Shown piece after piece: positions 13,299 through 24,520 of a stretch of 64,000 nt of DNA. A program made the translations under genes and the position numbers. A model generated the notes under the pieces. That model made no database searches and was not told the origin of the DNA. It saw only the letters and a program-made list of their open reading frames with translations. This DNA comes from Diabrotica undecimpunctata. Its lineage: Eukaryota; Arthropoda; Insecta; Coleoptera; Chrysomelidae. The first letter of the stretch is position 1. Each line of letters begins with the position of its first letter. The stretch spans positions 16,222,136 to 16,286,135 of the forward strand of contig NC_092813.1 in the NCBI RefSeq assembly GCF_040954645.1, in the 5' to 3' direction.

Positions 13299-13487
13299 AC
13301 TATTAATACCTGTGTTTATCCCATTTGTCTACCTATCTTTCCGTGGTCTAGTCTTGTGTGTGTGCATAGCTCTGAAAGACCCCTGAGCAGAAGTACTCCT
13401 TGTTGACATTCCTTATAATGTAATTCAAAAACAAAAAAAAAGAATATATAACTAGAATATATTTTATGATATAGATACATCTATATA

Positions 13488-14122
13488 CAGTCCATCTAAT
13501 TTACAAACCGGTCGAAGTTGACATAGTTGCCAAAGTATAAAAAAAATCCTGAATCCATTTTAAATCAAATAGGTCACATAATTATTATTATACTCTTTAC
13601 AACGACTATTTAAATTCTTACGTGACATTTTTGAAATAAAACACACTAATTTTGTTCTAAAAAGAACAGATTTTATTAAATTGGTAAATAAATAAATAAA
13701 CAAAAAATATAAAACAAGAGGTATTCACTTTAAAATTTAAAATAATAAAGTACAAAAAGTGTCAACACCGCAACTGTCAAAGAAGTGTTACCAATTTATG
13801 CCAAAATTTCATCTTCGTTCGATTACAGTTACAGTGTGTTCCGAACAAATGTTCTTCATAAAAACGCTTTATAATGCATTTATACAAATTAAATGAAACA
13901 TATTGTTGTCTATTTCTTTAAGTTTAGTGTTAATAGAAATCTTTAAATATTAGTTCTACGCGTATATAATAAAAAATGTCTAGTGGCTGTAATGCCAGTG
14001 TACTCGGCAAAGTGATTCTAAAAAAGAACACTCCTACCGCCTAAATATTTCGTGTTGGTATCATGTGACGTCACGGGCTATGATGCCGATGACGTGCAAC
14101 GGTTTGTAAATTAGATGGACTG
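13488..14122. mobile_element. 635-bp non-autonomous Tc1/mariner-type element
   Basis: Perfect 23-bp terminal inverted repeats begin CAGTCCATCTAATTTAC at 13488 and end with the complement at 14122. A TA dinucleotide lies on each side (13486-13487 and 14123-14124), the usual target duplication of Tc1/mariner elements. No transposase frame is present; the interior is AT-rich, with a duplicated 'ctaaaaaagaaca'-like phrase. It is a short element that would depend on a transposase supplied elsewhere. I cannot show that the transposase at 14981-16378 recognises these ends. Confidence 0.85.
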
Positions 14123-14980
14123 TAAATGTGTAATATTGTATGATTGTAGCTGAAGATTAAATTATCCATTTATTGTTATAGAATCTAGGTATATCTTTAA
14201 AATACAAAATCTTATTTTAATGTATAGTAGAAACCCTCAATTCAGAAGAGTGATATCATAGTTTAAATGCCGAATATCCTCAAATTTAAATGTACACAGC
14301 GGCCCTCAAAAACTGCCTGTTTTCTCGATTGCAATTTGCGTTTCCTCATAAGAAATTACAGAATATATAAAGTAGTATATTTATTTGTGCTTCTCTATAG
14401 AAAAACTAACCAGGAGTTGTCGTACAGTGTAGCCAAATCTTGTTCACAAGTAGTAATTATGGTCATACAAAACCTGTATTCTTCCACGCAGCGATTATTA
14501 CCGTCATAAAAATACCAAAAAACATGATTTTTTCAATAGTAAAAATTAAGCACAAACTTGTAATAAAATAAATTTTCCGTTTCGTTACGTATTTAAATTT
14601 ATAAAATAAAAATCGATATTTTAAAACATTATTTTTCAATCGTTTGGCAATGTTGGAATTAGCGAGGGAACTCGGTTTTACAATTCGGATCCAGACATGC
14701 AGTAAAACTAGTTTTTATTATTTTTTTGCCGAAGAAATGAACGAAGGAAACATTGATGTTTCTATGGGTAAATAGTGCATGTGTTTTTGTGAGTATATTT
14801 TATGTGATAAGTTTGTAAACTTATTGTTGTCAATATTGTTTTATCAATACTGTATTGTAGTATTGATAAAACGTGTTATTGATAATAAGAGGGTTATAGT
14901 TTGTCGTTTTATAGTAAATATTTAGTTATATTCTTTGAAATTATTGTATATATAGTATATATCCAGATTATTGAAATACA
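14123..14980. other. Non-coding stretch upstream of the transposase
   Basis: No gene is supported. A perfect 13-bp inverted repeat with a 9-bp loop (gttttatcaatac...gtattgataaaac) lies at 14838-14872, about 110 bp before the transposase ATG. It could be a protein-binding or regulatory palindrome. I looked for terminal inverted repeats of the transposase element here and after 16378 and could not identify a convincing pair. A phrase near 14295 looks like a transposon end (cagcggccctcaaaaactg), but no partner is seen. Confidence 0.5.
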
Positions 14981-16378
14981 ATGGACGAAAAACCGAGTTG
15001 TTCCAAGAGAAGACAGCAAAATTCTGATGTTGATTCCAAGAATGAAAAGCCGCAAAAGAGACGGAAAATGTTAACGTCCGAAGAGAAGGTAATGATACGA
15101 AACGTTTATGAAGGAATTGTCGGCAGAAAAATGGCATTAAACGTTAGCCAAGCGGTCGATATTTGTAGCAGTTTAACAAAAGTATCCGTTAGCTGTATTT
15201 ATCGTGTACTTAAAAATACATCGGAAAATAAAAAGCAAGAAAAAGGTAAAACTAGAGGTAGGAAAAGCATTGTTTTGGATGACGAGACAAGGAATATTAT
15301 ACGTCGAAAAATTCATTTATTTTATTTTCAGAGTGAAATTCTAACACTAAAAAAAATTTCTCAAGAGCTCGAAAATGATGACTCTTTACCCAAGATATCT
15401 CGTAGGGTCTTAATCAGGACCATGCACGAAATGAACTTTCGATACGTAAAACGCAACAGAAAAAGTATGCTATTAGAAAAAAATGAAATTATTCTGTGGA
15501 GAAGAAAATATTTAGAAGAAATACGAAAAATTCGCAGCACTGGATGCAAAATATATTATTTGGATGAAACCTGGATTAACGAAGGTCATACAGTTGGAAA
15601 AGTTTGGCAAGATTTAAATGTAAAAAGTAAACGCGAAGCATTTATAGAAGGCTGGTCTACAGGATTAAAGGCTCCATCAGGAAAGGGACGGCGTTTAATC
15701 ATCACCCATATAGGAAGTGATACAGGGTTCCTTGATGATGGTTTGCTTCAATTTGAGTCGAAAAAAACAGGTGATTATCATGAAGAAATGACTTCTGAAG
15801 TATTTGAGCGCTGGTTTAAGAGAATCTTACCAAAATTGGAATCTGGGTCTGTGGTTGTTATGGACAATGCGCCATATCATAGCCGCAGACTAGAACAATT
15901 ACCGACGACGGCATGGCGGAAAGGGAGAATTCAAGAATGGCTTACAGAAAAGGGGATCGCATACGAAGAATCAATGCTCAAAATTCAACTACTTGACATT
16001 GCACGGTTAAGGAAAAGTAAATATTTTAAATATGTTGTGGATGAAACTGCAAAAGATTATGGTGTTAAAGTTCTGCGTCTACCACCTTATCATTGCGAAC
16101 TTAATCCCATTGAACTTATCTGGGCGCAAGTGAAAGGAGGAGTAGCACGCAATAACAAAACGTTCAAATTAAACGAAGTTAAGGAATTTTTGATTCAAGC
16201 AATCCATGTAACTCCAGAGAAATGGGCTAAATGTATAGGCCACATAATTAAAGAAGAATATCGTATGTGGGAACTTGACACTCATGTCGAAGTTTTACTA
16301 GAGCCAATTATAATTACACCAGGTGAAGATAATGACAGCGATAGCAGCACTACATCTTCAGATTTAGACAGCGAATAA
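14981..16378 (+). CDS. Intact IS630/Tc1/mariner-group transposase with DD82E spacing (Sailor-like)
   Basis: This is a single intact frame of 465 codons. Residues 1-30 are basic and Lys/Arg-rich. Residues 31-155 contain helix-turn-helix-like DNA-binding segments. The DDE core follows: D195 in YLDETW, D295 in VVVMDNAPYH, and E378 in LNPIELIW. There are 82 residues between the second Asp and the Glu, against 34-41 in most Tc1/mariner families. The WSTGLKAPSGKGRR and LPPYHCELNP blocks are conserved in related insect proteins. The C-terminus is acidic and Ser-rich. The protein would cut and rejoin element ends in the nucleus. From memory, a DD82E group has been named Sailor; that label should be checked. 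No intron signals were needed. The intact frame suggests a young or maintained copy. Confidence 0.85.
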   Translation: MDEKPSCSKRRQQNSDVDSKNEKPQKRRKMLTSEEKVMIRNVYEGIVGRKMALNVSQAVDICSSLTKVSVSCIYRVLKNTSENKKQEKGKTRGRKSIVLDDETRNIIRRKIHLFYFQSEILTLKKISQELENDDSLPKISRRVLIRTMHEMNFRYVKRNRKSMLLEKNEIILWRRKYLEEIRKIRSTGCKIYYLDETWINEGHTVGKVWQDLNVKSKREAFIEGWSTGLKAPSGKGRRLIITHIGSDTGFLDDGLLQFESKKTGDYHEEMTSEVFERWFKRILPKLESGSVVVMDNAPYHSRRLEQLPTTAWRKGRIQEWLTEKGIAYEESMLKIQLLDIARLRKSKYFKYVVDETAKDYGVKVLRLPPYHCELNPIELIWAQVKGGVARNNKTFKLNEVKEFLIQAIHVTPEKWAKCIGHIIKEEYRMWELDTHVEVLLEPIIITPGEDNDSDSSTTSSDLDSE

Positions 16379-16830
16379 TATTTTCTAATAGTTTAGTAGG
16401 AACATCAACATAAAAAAACCAAAAACAAAAAAAAAACGAGAAGAACACAGTAAGTGTGTATAGTGTTTGTGTTAGAATAGAACAATGTTTTGTTACATCC
16501 AAAATTATTTTTATTTTGTTTTTATAGAATTTTATTTTCTTTTATAGGATTTTATTTTGTTTTGTTTTATACTGTTTAAGTGTTTTGTTTATTTTATTTA
16601 ATGGGAAAATATGGCTCTTGGCGAACACCCATTTAAAAAAAAGTAACGCGCCACAAGACATACCTCTCGGGTGGTGTGGAAACTGTCTTAAAATTTGTTT
16701 TAAAAACATTTCATTGTGTAACTCTTTAAGGGCGGGTCACGTCAAAAGACGTTTTAGCGTAACTTCCGCGGCAACCGGGTGGCATCAGTAAGCTTTCTGC
16801 AAAATTACTTGTTTTTTATAGCTTTTTGTT
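16379..16830. other. Non-coding stretch after the transposase
   Basis: This holds T-rich sequence with repeated 'attttattttgtttt' phrases (16500-16600), probably the 3' UTR of the transposase. A slightly more GC-rich segment (16620-16795) follows, containing a small acgtc...gacgt inverted repeat near 16739-16752. No coding support is seen. Confidence 0.4.
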
Positions 16831-17250
16831 TGTGGCATTATGTATTTTTAGGAGACAGTAGGGAATAAGCCACAAAATATTTATTCATAGGTTTAATTTA
16901 CTGACGTTTCGATCTCTATATAAAGAGATCGTTTTCAAATATACAAATGATAGCAATATTTATTTTTTTTGTGGCTTTTTGCTTGTGGCAATTCGTATTT
17001 TTAGGGAGAATGTTGGAAATAAGCCACAATACATCTATTTACATGTTTATTTTACTGACGTTTCGATCTCTATTGCAGAGACCGTTTTTAAAGTTAAGAA
17101 AAAAAAAGAAAATATTATAAGAATATATAAATATATAATAATAAACAAATAAAATAAATATAACTATAATTTATATCTTTGAAAACGGTCTTTGGATATA
17201 GAGATTGAAACTTCAGTAAAAACCAGATAAATATATTGTGGCCTATTTTG
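16831..17250. repeat. Two direct copies and one inverted copy of a 'gacgtttcgatctctat' repeat
   Basis: Copy 1 (about 16831-16940) and copy 2 (about 16984-17092) share the order ttgtggca...gtatttttagg...aataagccacaa...ttactgacgtttcgatctctat...gag(a)..cgtttt. An inverted partial copy lies at about 17175-17250 (aaaacggtctttggatatagagattgaaac...attgtggcc). Between the last two is an AT-rich 17095-17170. The layout suggests a short interspersed or fold-back repeat family that inserted next to itself. I do not recognise the family by name. Confidence 0.65.
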
Positions 17251-17289
17251 AACAATAATATTTAAACAATATAATATAATTAACGTTGA

Positions 17290-18506
17290 AATAAAAGTGA
17301 GTGAACGCCACTGGATTTTCATACGTCTTTCCCCACTTCTACGCCTTTAAACGATGACTCACTCTCCCAAATAGTGAAAATAGAGTTTAGAGCAAAAATA
17401 AGTTCGGCTAATGGATTAAGTCCACAGTCAGGAAATTCGATGACATACACACACAAGTTAGTTTTTGGTCAAATATCATATCAAGAAATCTTACTTCATC
17501 TACATCTACATCCTCCATTTAAACATAAGTTTTTCGGTTGTATTTGGTGACTTTTCGTAAAACATACTGCTTTGGTTTTAAGGGTATTGAACTGGAGACC
17601 ACTTGTGAATGACCATTCTTTAATATGATTTATGGCTTTTTGGACATGATTATGGATGGTTGTTATGTTCTTTTCTCTACAAAGTATAACTAAATCCTCT
17701 GCATATAGCTTAGCGTTTACAGGACGTTTTATTTTTGCGGTAATAGAATTAATAGCTACCAGAAACAGAGTAGTGCTAAGGTTCGAGCCCTGTGGTATAC
17801 CGTTTTCTTGATTTTTTGTTGAGGAATAGACGCCGTCTACTCTGAATTGAAATTGTCTATTTTTTAACAAGTTTGATATGTATTTGAGTATATTACCTCT
17901 TATTTTCCATTCGCTGAGCGTTTTTAAAATTGAATATTTCAAAACTGAATCGTAGGCTTTACTAATGTCGAAAAATATTCCAATACAATGTTGTTTAATT
18001 GCAAAAGCCTCATGTATTTCCGATTCTACATCAATAAGGTTATCTAAAGTAGAACGACGCTTTCGAAAGCCACTTTGTTCTGGTATAATTAGTTTCTTTA
18101 ATTCCAGATATCACATGAGTCTGTTATTTATTATTTTCTCTAGCATTTTGCACATACTACAAGTACGAGATATTGGCCTATATGTTTCGGGATGTGATTT
18201 TGATTTAGTTTGTTTAGGATTAGGAATTATTATTGAATTTCTCCAGAATTCTGTAAATACATTTTTTGAGAAAATTAGGTGGTACATGCTGAGTAAGTAT
18301 TCTTTAGATGGGTAGGTGAAGATTTTTAGAAAAATATTGGGTATATTATCTGGCCCAGAGCACGAGGTTGCAGAGGATTCTTACAGTTTTCATTGCCGTT
18401 TCTAATTCATCCATCGATATCGGAAAGTTTATTTCGCTGTTATTTTGATCTTCATAGTCTGTGGTATATTTTTCTTCATTTATTTTGTTCTTTAAGAAAG
18501 GCTATA
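17290..18506 (-). pseudogene. Jockey-like reverse transcriptase remnant, 3' part
   Basis: On the minus strand, from 18506 down, pieces of RT follow in order: a linker with SMDELETAM, a GPDNIPNIF segment, FSKNVFTEFWRNSIIIPNPK, QSGFRKRRSTLDN, FFDISKAYDSV, NGIPQGSNLS and YAEDLVILC. The catalytic box reads YAED rather than YADD, which would abolish activity. The clean frame is 17496-17942 (148 codons). A thumb start (FDQKLT) and broken sequence run to about 17290. The 5' continuation lies at 24522-24720, on the other side of a 6-kb DNA transposon, so this gene was split by that insertion. Confidence 0.75.
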
Positions 18507-18508
18507 GC

Positions 18509-19290
18509 GGTATAAAATGGTCAAAATTGCATCATGCTCGATTTAGTTTTGGGTCTGACCATCCGAAAGGACATAATTAAAAACTCACTCAGTTAAAGTT
18601 TTAAGTCCCTAGGTGCCTCTGCTGGTTCGCTATTGTAAAAAACGTATAAAAAAAAAATTTTTTAGACGCTGCATTGCTGCAAAAATCTGAAAAATTTCAT
18701 GAAAGCGTATTTTAATAACATAAAACTGCCTAATATTTTTCAGATTTTTAGCTTGAAAATTAAGCCTAGGAAAAATATTTGAAATTTTCAGTGATATTTT
18801 AGGTTATGTCGCAAATTTTTGACCAACTTTAAAACAATGTTTTTTTTGTGGGTTTTTTTCCGGTTTTTCGAATGGCATAGGTATTATTATCATTTTCAAC
18901 TTGAAAATGCTTAAAAATCAAAAAAACTGCTTTTTTGGCATTTTTCTGAAGTTTTTGACTCATAACCTCAACAACATACACCTAAATTAATGATAATTCA
19001 TATTTTTATATGTATTCTCACCTTTACAATAGAAATATAAGCTATTAAAACTATAAGTGTTTTCCTACAGCATGCTTGCTCCAAAAACCGAAAAACTCCG
19101 TTTTTAAGGCGTTGTTTTTAAGCTTTCGCTATATAACCTCTAAATTCAGTGTCTAAATGAATGGTAATTTACATTTTGACATGTATCTTTCCCTTTACAA
19201 TTAAAATCAGCTTTATAATCAAAAACCGAAAAACCCCATTTTCTCCACGTTTTTACTACAGAACCTCAAAAGTCTCTGAAAAATAAATCC
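18509..19290. repeat. Left inverted-repeat arm of the DDE/SWIM transposon
   Basis: This arm aligns in reverse complement to 23751-24520, through several AT-rich blocks and 'aaaaaccgaaaaaccccattttc'-like segments. The two arms differ at many positions and by small indels, so the copy is old. Confidence 0.7.
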
Positions 19291-19454
19291 TATTTTCGAT
19301 ATCTTTTACTTAAGTTTTACAGCTGATCGTACGCAGGAAAACACAATATTTTTTTTAGAGGTAAAGAAAATTCATATATTTACTAATTAACAATCTATAT
19401 TTACAATATTCTATTTAATCTAGTTACATTGAATGGCAGAATAATTACATTTTA

Positions 19455-21604
19455 CTAATCTTCCTCACTATCCTCGTCGATTACCGGATCAATCTCCGCT
19501 TCACCAAATATTTCTGAAAGAAATTTAGCTGGTCTAATAATGTCCGATTTGTACCTAGCATTGCTTAAATAATATATAATAGCAGCAACATGTGAGCAGA
19601 GTCCAACAGTTCTCAATACATTAGCACAATCGCACGAGTGACGAAAAATTGCATTGTAGCCAATATATTCTGGTTTATACTCAATGTAACACTTATAAAT
19701 TTTTTTGTTGATATGTCTGAATTGTTTCAAAACCTTGATAATATTCGGTTTCATTCGGATGTATTCTAAATTAATTTCGTTTCTATCGTTCAATAACTTA
19801 GCTAGGTAACATACAGTACGTACCTAACTGGTACGTACCCGAAAAGAATATTTTGAGATCTCTCTCTGTCATCTCTGGAAAATCGAGAATTGCTCGCGAT
19901 GTTATCTTGGTTGTCGTCGTACCTCGTCTAGACTACCTCGCTGTTTCAGCCTCTTTAGCCAATGTGTTATTCAATTTACTGGAATTCAAAATTTCTTGTA
20001 TTATTAATTTTTTTTAATTCTTCATCTTCTTCTTCATCGCTATATAATCTTTTGCCATAACGGTTATTAAGAAAACATGCAATTCTGCAATATGCTCCAG
20101 CTTTTGGTAACAATTTATTATCCAATTGTTGATGGAGAAGCTTATATTTTTTTCCAAGAATGCCGTGGACAGCTTCTACTACCCATCTTAGTTTGGTAAC
20201 GTAACGAGATTCATTAGCTTCATCTGTGGATAAACTTGGTCTTTTTCCTTTTAATGCAGGCATCAGAACCTTAAAGCCAAGATCTTCTTAATATGATACG
20301 TCTCTAAAGCCCCTATCTACAATACAAACATCATCACTTTTTTTCATAAGTGACCTTATTCCATTTGGATCTTCCATAACCTTCTTCATGATCCTTGCAT
20401 CATTTTCTGTAGCTAAGAATGGACAGGGTAGATCTACAACAAATCCGTCTGTTGTGCAGATGGTAAACGGCTTGCACAATGGTTTTTTTTGTCCCGAATA
20501 TGATTATCTTTGATACCAATTATTTCTGCTTTTTTGGTGAACTAAATAAGTACCGTCGAAAATTAATGTGAGCTGATCGTCCGTCAAATTAAATAACTTT
20601 ATGGCATAAACAGAAGTATGGTTACGGATTAAGTCTTCTCTCACAAGACTTTTTACTGCAAAATATTGTGGCAATACATCTCTCTCGAATAAATTTATTA
20701 CAAACTCGCAAAAATCAGATACTTTGATCTCATTATCTATCCCGAAAACTGATGAAATAGAATTATTTAATGATCCAGTTCTTCATTTAAATAAGCATAC
20801 AACCAAAGCTTGTATAACATCTCTTGAAGTTGAATTTCTCATCGAAAGTAATAATTGCTGTAGATCTTCTAATTGATTTTTAATAAAACTTGTAAAAGCG
20901 AATAACTGATTTTCACTAAGGTCATTTAATTGAACTTTATCTAAATATGTTGAAGATGCTGAATTCGATAGTTGTGTGAGAATACATATCTCATCCGTTG
21001 TTAAGAAACTGGAGTTACTGTGTATTTGTATCATATGTAAGTCGTCATCAAAAAAATGTTTTTTTATTGTTTATTTAAGTGACGAGTAAAAACTCGATTT
21101 CCACTAGGAATAAAAATATTTAATTTTTGGAAGCATTGCAGCCTGGCATCAATTGGTACTGAGGTTAAATTATCTTTCATTTTACATACACAACAAAGTA
21201 TATGTGAAATAAATGTTCTATTTAATGGTAGTTCAACCGTAGGCTTTTTTTTTCTTGAGGTGGATTAACTACAACCTCAAAAACACTACCAGAACTTTGG
21301 GATGAAATGGGTGTGTCCGAACTTAACTGGCTCTCACTCGATTGACTGGGTGATGGTTGTGGTTTAGATATATTGTGCTCTGATAAAAAAAAACCTGCCT
21401 TCTGCATGAATCGCAAAGCTTGAACCCGACTTCAACATTAATAATATTTAATTGCTCTCGAACAGCCTCGCATTCAGATCGATTATTAATAATTTTTATG
21501 CGAGCAGCGGATTTGTTGGTTCTCCGAAAACATTTGCAGCATTGAGCATTTGCATTAAAAGCAGCAATGAAATCCATATTTAAGTTACTACAAAAAAATG
21601 ACAT
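19455..21604 (-). pseudogene. DDE_Tnp_4-like transposase with SWIM zinc finger (multiply frameshifted)
   Basis: Read from 21604 downward, the gene starts with a Cys-pair domain (CCKCFRRT...GFKLCDSCRR, about 21540-21410). A Ser/Pro-rich spacer follows, then helical sequence (20783-21034). The catalytic core is IFDGTYLVHQKS (first Asp, about 20560), VDRGFRDV (second Asp, about 20300) and RWVVEAVHG (Glu, about 20180). After a broken segment with FPEMTERDLKIFF, the end carries RHSCDCANVLRTVGLCSHV (19655-19600), a C-x-C...C-x-H SWIM-type zinc site. The order DDE then SWIM matches a transposase type I know from aphids and cnidarians, possibly ISL2EU-like; that family label is tentative. At least five frame breaks or stops make it inactive. 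Confidence 0.7.
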
Positions 21605-23074
21605 TGTTTATAACGAATACAAAAGTAAATAGCTATTGGCTTCACGTATTTGTTCATTTATTATTTAAATATTTGTTCTAACATTTTTAGTTATAATTTT
21701 AACAATTATTTAATAATTATGATTAATATTTAAATTTTCGAATTGGGAAAAAATAATTATGTACATTGAAATTATAATTATAACCTTTTTTTAATTAATT
21801 CAAATATGTCATACGCCTGCCAAAATGCCTAAACATTATTTTTATGCTGTTTTGACAGGTAACAACAGGAATATTTATACAGAATTGACAGTTACTTTAC
21901 AACCAGAACTTATTTTTCCCACAAAGAAGATTTATTTCCTCATTAAATATGTTTGTAAAGCTGACAGTGGCACATGCTAAATAAAACATGGTATTATAGT
22001 GCGTATTGTAGAGTAGCGAATAAAAAATAAAAGAGCAATTGTAAGGCTCAGAAGGAGAAGGGCCCATACCGATAAAAAAAATAATAAAATATTCTATACA
22101 AAAAGCTCAAACAGTTTTGAAATACAATTTATACAGCTATTCATAAAATCTTAGAATAATTATGCTATCATTAGGTTTATCAAGAAATACTCACTAAGAT
22201 ATTTTTGTTGATTGCTAATAATTTGAATCAATAGAAAAAAATTAATCAATGTTATTACAAAAATAAAGTACTATTGAATAAATAACCAATCTAATCAAAA
22301 GTAACCAAAACAATATGTGTAGAAGAGTTCATTTAAAATCAATTCCGAGTTTAACATAAAGACTTCAGTGAAAGAAAGTGATAATAAAGACCCAGATTAA
22401 GTTCACAATCTAATAAAGCGTATTCATAAAAAAATTCATTTGTTAGTTGCCTAGTAGGTTATAATAAACTTGAAAAATTGGGACAAATAAAATAAACTGG
22501 CAACCTTAGTCAACAAGACCTTTTTTAACCATAGGACCTAACTGAAAACTCGCTTTACCGTAGGTATCTACTACCACAGTAAATATTTTTACATAACATT
22601 TTTAACACAAAAGAAAGAAAAGAAAGAACACGAAAAATTCAATATAAATCAAATTCTGAACCGAGCACTTGAACGGATACAAGATCTAGATACTTATCAC
22701 TTCTCAAGTAATACACAGTGAAACTATACATATATAAGTTCTATGTACAACAAAGTATATTATAAAAAAGAATTTGTTGCTTCACAATTATAAAAAAATA
22801 ATATTGGTTATTGTTGCCTGTTATTTTAGATACGACACAATTCTGCTGTCACATTCAAAAGCAATTCAAAATAAACACAAAAACAGAGAGCCATTGAACA
22901 TTTGAGGAAAAGCCCCGCCGAAAAGATAAAGGTCCTAACACGCAAACTGACTAAGAGCGATATAGAGGATATGGCCCTACACACGCAAACGCACTAAAAG
23001 CGATATAGAATGCGAGCCCGATTATAATAGATATACATGGCGTTGGTGGTTGCGCCGCGTAATATCAACTACGC
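21605..23074. other. Non-coding interior of the DDE/SWIM transposon
   Basis: This is AT-rich sequence between the transposase 5' end and the right arm, presumably promoter and leader of the minus-strand gene. A short tandem duplication near 22931-23020 shares 'cacgcaaac.....taa.agcgatatagag/aat'. No coding signal is seen. Confidence 0.4.
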
Positions 23075-23086
23075 AACTTGTGGCGC

Positions 23087-23404
23087 GGAATCTTCAGAAT
23101 TCGATATAACAACGAGCTCTATCAACTGTATAAGGAAACACCCCTGTCAGACTTCATTAGAATACAAAGATTGCAATGGGCCGGACATGTGATACGAATG
23201 GGAGAGGATAGGCTACCAAAACGAGCACTGAACGCCAGAATGCAGGGAAAGAGACCAGTTGGAAAGCCAAGAAAGCGCTGGGAAGACACAGTAAGCAGCG
23301 ACGCACAAGCACTTTTAGGAGTCCGTGTATGGAGAAGAGCAGCCACAGACAGACAAGGGTGGAGGCAAAAAATAAAGGAGGCCAAGGCTCATTTTGGGCT
23401 GTAG
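23087..23404 (+). pseudogene. C-terminal end of an RTE-type reverse transcriptase
   Basis: The frame reads GIFRIRYNNELYQLY, then RLQWAGHVIRMGEDRLPKRAL and GKRPVGKPRKRWEDTV, ending at a stop at 23404. This W-x-GH-x-x-RM...GRPRKRW block is the usual C-terminus of RTE/CR1-like ORF2 proteins, whose function is not well defined. The open frame reaches upstream into the target duplication only by chance. About 106 codons remain, and no catalytic domain is present. Confidence 0.75.
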
Positions 23405-23421
23405 TGCCGTAGAAGAAGAAG
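23087..23421 (+). mobile_element. 5'-truncated RTE-like insertion, 335 bp, with 12-bp target duplication
   Basis: An exact 12-bp repeat aacttgtggcgc lies at 23075-23086 and 23422-23433, immediately outside the insert. The insert ends in a short (AGA)n tail (23411-23421). It encodes the C-terminus of an RT polyprotein. Target duplication, 5' truncation and simple tail together show insertion by target-primed reverse transcription into the DNA transposon. Confidence 0.85.
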
Positions 23422-23750
23422 AACTTGTGGCGCAACTATCAACGCCAGGTTTTCTGTTACAATCAGGCTCCCTGGATATGTGGGATGTAGGGCTAAGACA
23501 TGAAGGCCAAAACAGTTAAGTAAATATAAAATATGAAATAAAAGAATAATGATATAGGCATGGGTATAACGCTCTTCTATCTAAGCGGTAGAATATGGCA
23601 TGGACAAGCGGTGATACGAGCTTATGAATGTATATAACAAGGATCTCAAAAGTCATGGAACTATATAGACATGAGTCTGTGTATAAATGCATGTACATTG
23701 TGGTATAATATCAGGTATATAGATATATTCGCTAAGTGCGTTCTCATTCA

Positions 23751-24520
23751 CGATTCATTTTTCAGAGTCTTTTGAGGTTATGTAGTAAAAACATGAAGAA
23801 AACGGGGTTTTTCGGATTTTGATTATAAAGCTGATTTTAATTGTAACGGGAAAGATACATGTCAAAATGTAAATTACCATTCACTTAGACATTGAATTTA
23901 GAGGTTATATAGCGAAAGCTTAAAAACAACGCCGAAAAAACGGGGTTTTTTGGTTTTTGGAACATGCTGTAGGAAAAAATTATTAGTTTTAATAGCCTAT
24001 TTCGATTGTAAAAATAAGAATACATTTAAAAATATGAATTATCATTAATTTAGGTGAATGTTGTTGAGGTTATGAGTCAAAAACTTCAGAAAAATGCCAA
24101 AAAGAGCAGTTTTTTTGAATTTCAGGCATTTTCCACGTTAAAAATGATAATAATAACTATGCCATTTGAAATAACGAGAAAAAACCCATAAAAAAATATT
24201 GTTTTAAAGTTGGCCAAAAATTTCCGACATAACCTAAAATATCACTGAAAATTTCAAATATTTTTCCTGGCCTCAATTTTCAAGCTACAAATCTGAAAAA
24301 AATCAGGCAGTTTTGTATTATTAAAATAGCTTTCATGAATTTTTTTAGATTTTTTGCAACAATACAGCGTCTAAAAAAATGTTTTTAATACGTTTTTTTC
24401 CATAGCAAACCCCCAGCGGCACCTAGGGACTTGAAAATTTAACTGAAAGTTTTTAGTTATGTCCTTTCGAATGGCCTGATCCAAAACTGAATCGAGTATC
24501 GAGTATCGAGTTTTTTTCAT
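23751..24520. repeat. Right inverted-repeat arm of the DDE/SWIM transposon
   Basis: This is the reverse complement of 18509-19290. It carries a local triplication of 'cgagtat' near 24490-24505 that the left arm lacks. Confidence 0.7.

Larger units (their letters stand above)
8222..13441 (+). mobile_element. Near full-length I-like non-LTR retrotransposon (inactive)
   Basis: In order it has a short 5' UTR (8222-8302), ORF1 with zinc knuckles, ORF2 with endonuclease, RT and RNase H, a 3' UTR, and an A-rich tail at about 13426-13441. Two ORFs, an APE-type endonuclease and an RNase H inside ORF2 fit the I superfamily. Both ORFs carry frameshifts, stops and small internal deletions, so the copy cannot move by itself. 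I could not define target duplications. The 5' end begins exactly where the antisense fragment 6851-8221 ends. Confidence 0.8.
23039..23446. repeat. Interrupted palindrome at the RTE-like insertion site
   Basis: With the insert and one duplication removed, the site reads as an imperfect palindrome of about 60 bp. The left arm ggcgttggtggttgcgcc (23039-23056) pairs with ggcgcaactatcaacgcc (at 23429-23446), matching at 16 of 18 positions. An inner gcgta/tacgc stem lies at 23057-23074. The insertion landed in the right arm. Confidence 0.6.

Noticed and set aside
19455..21604. Separate small host genes, including a SWIM zinc-finger gene
   Set aside because: The pieces line up in order as one frameshifted transposase between inverted repeats, so they are not independent genes.
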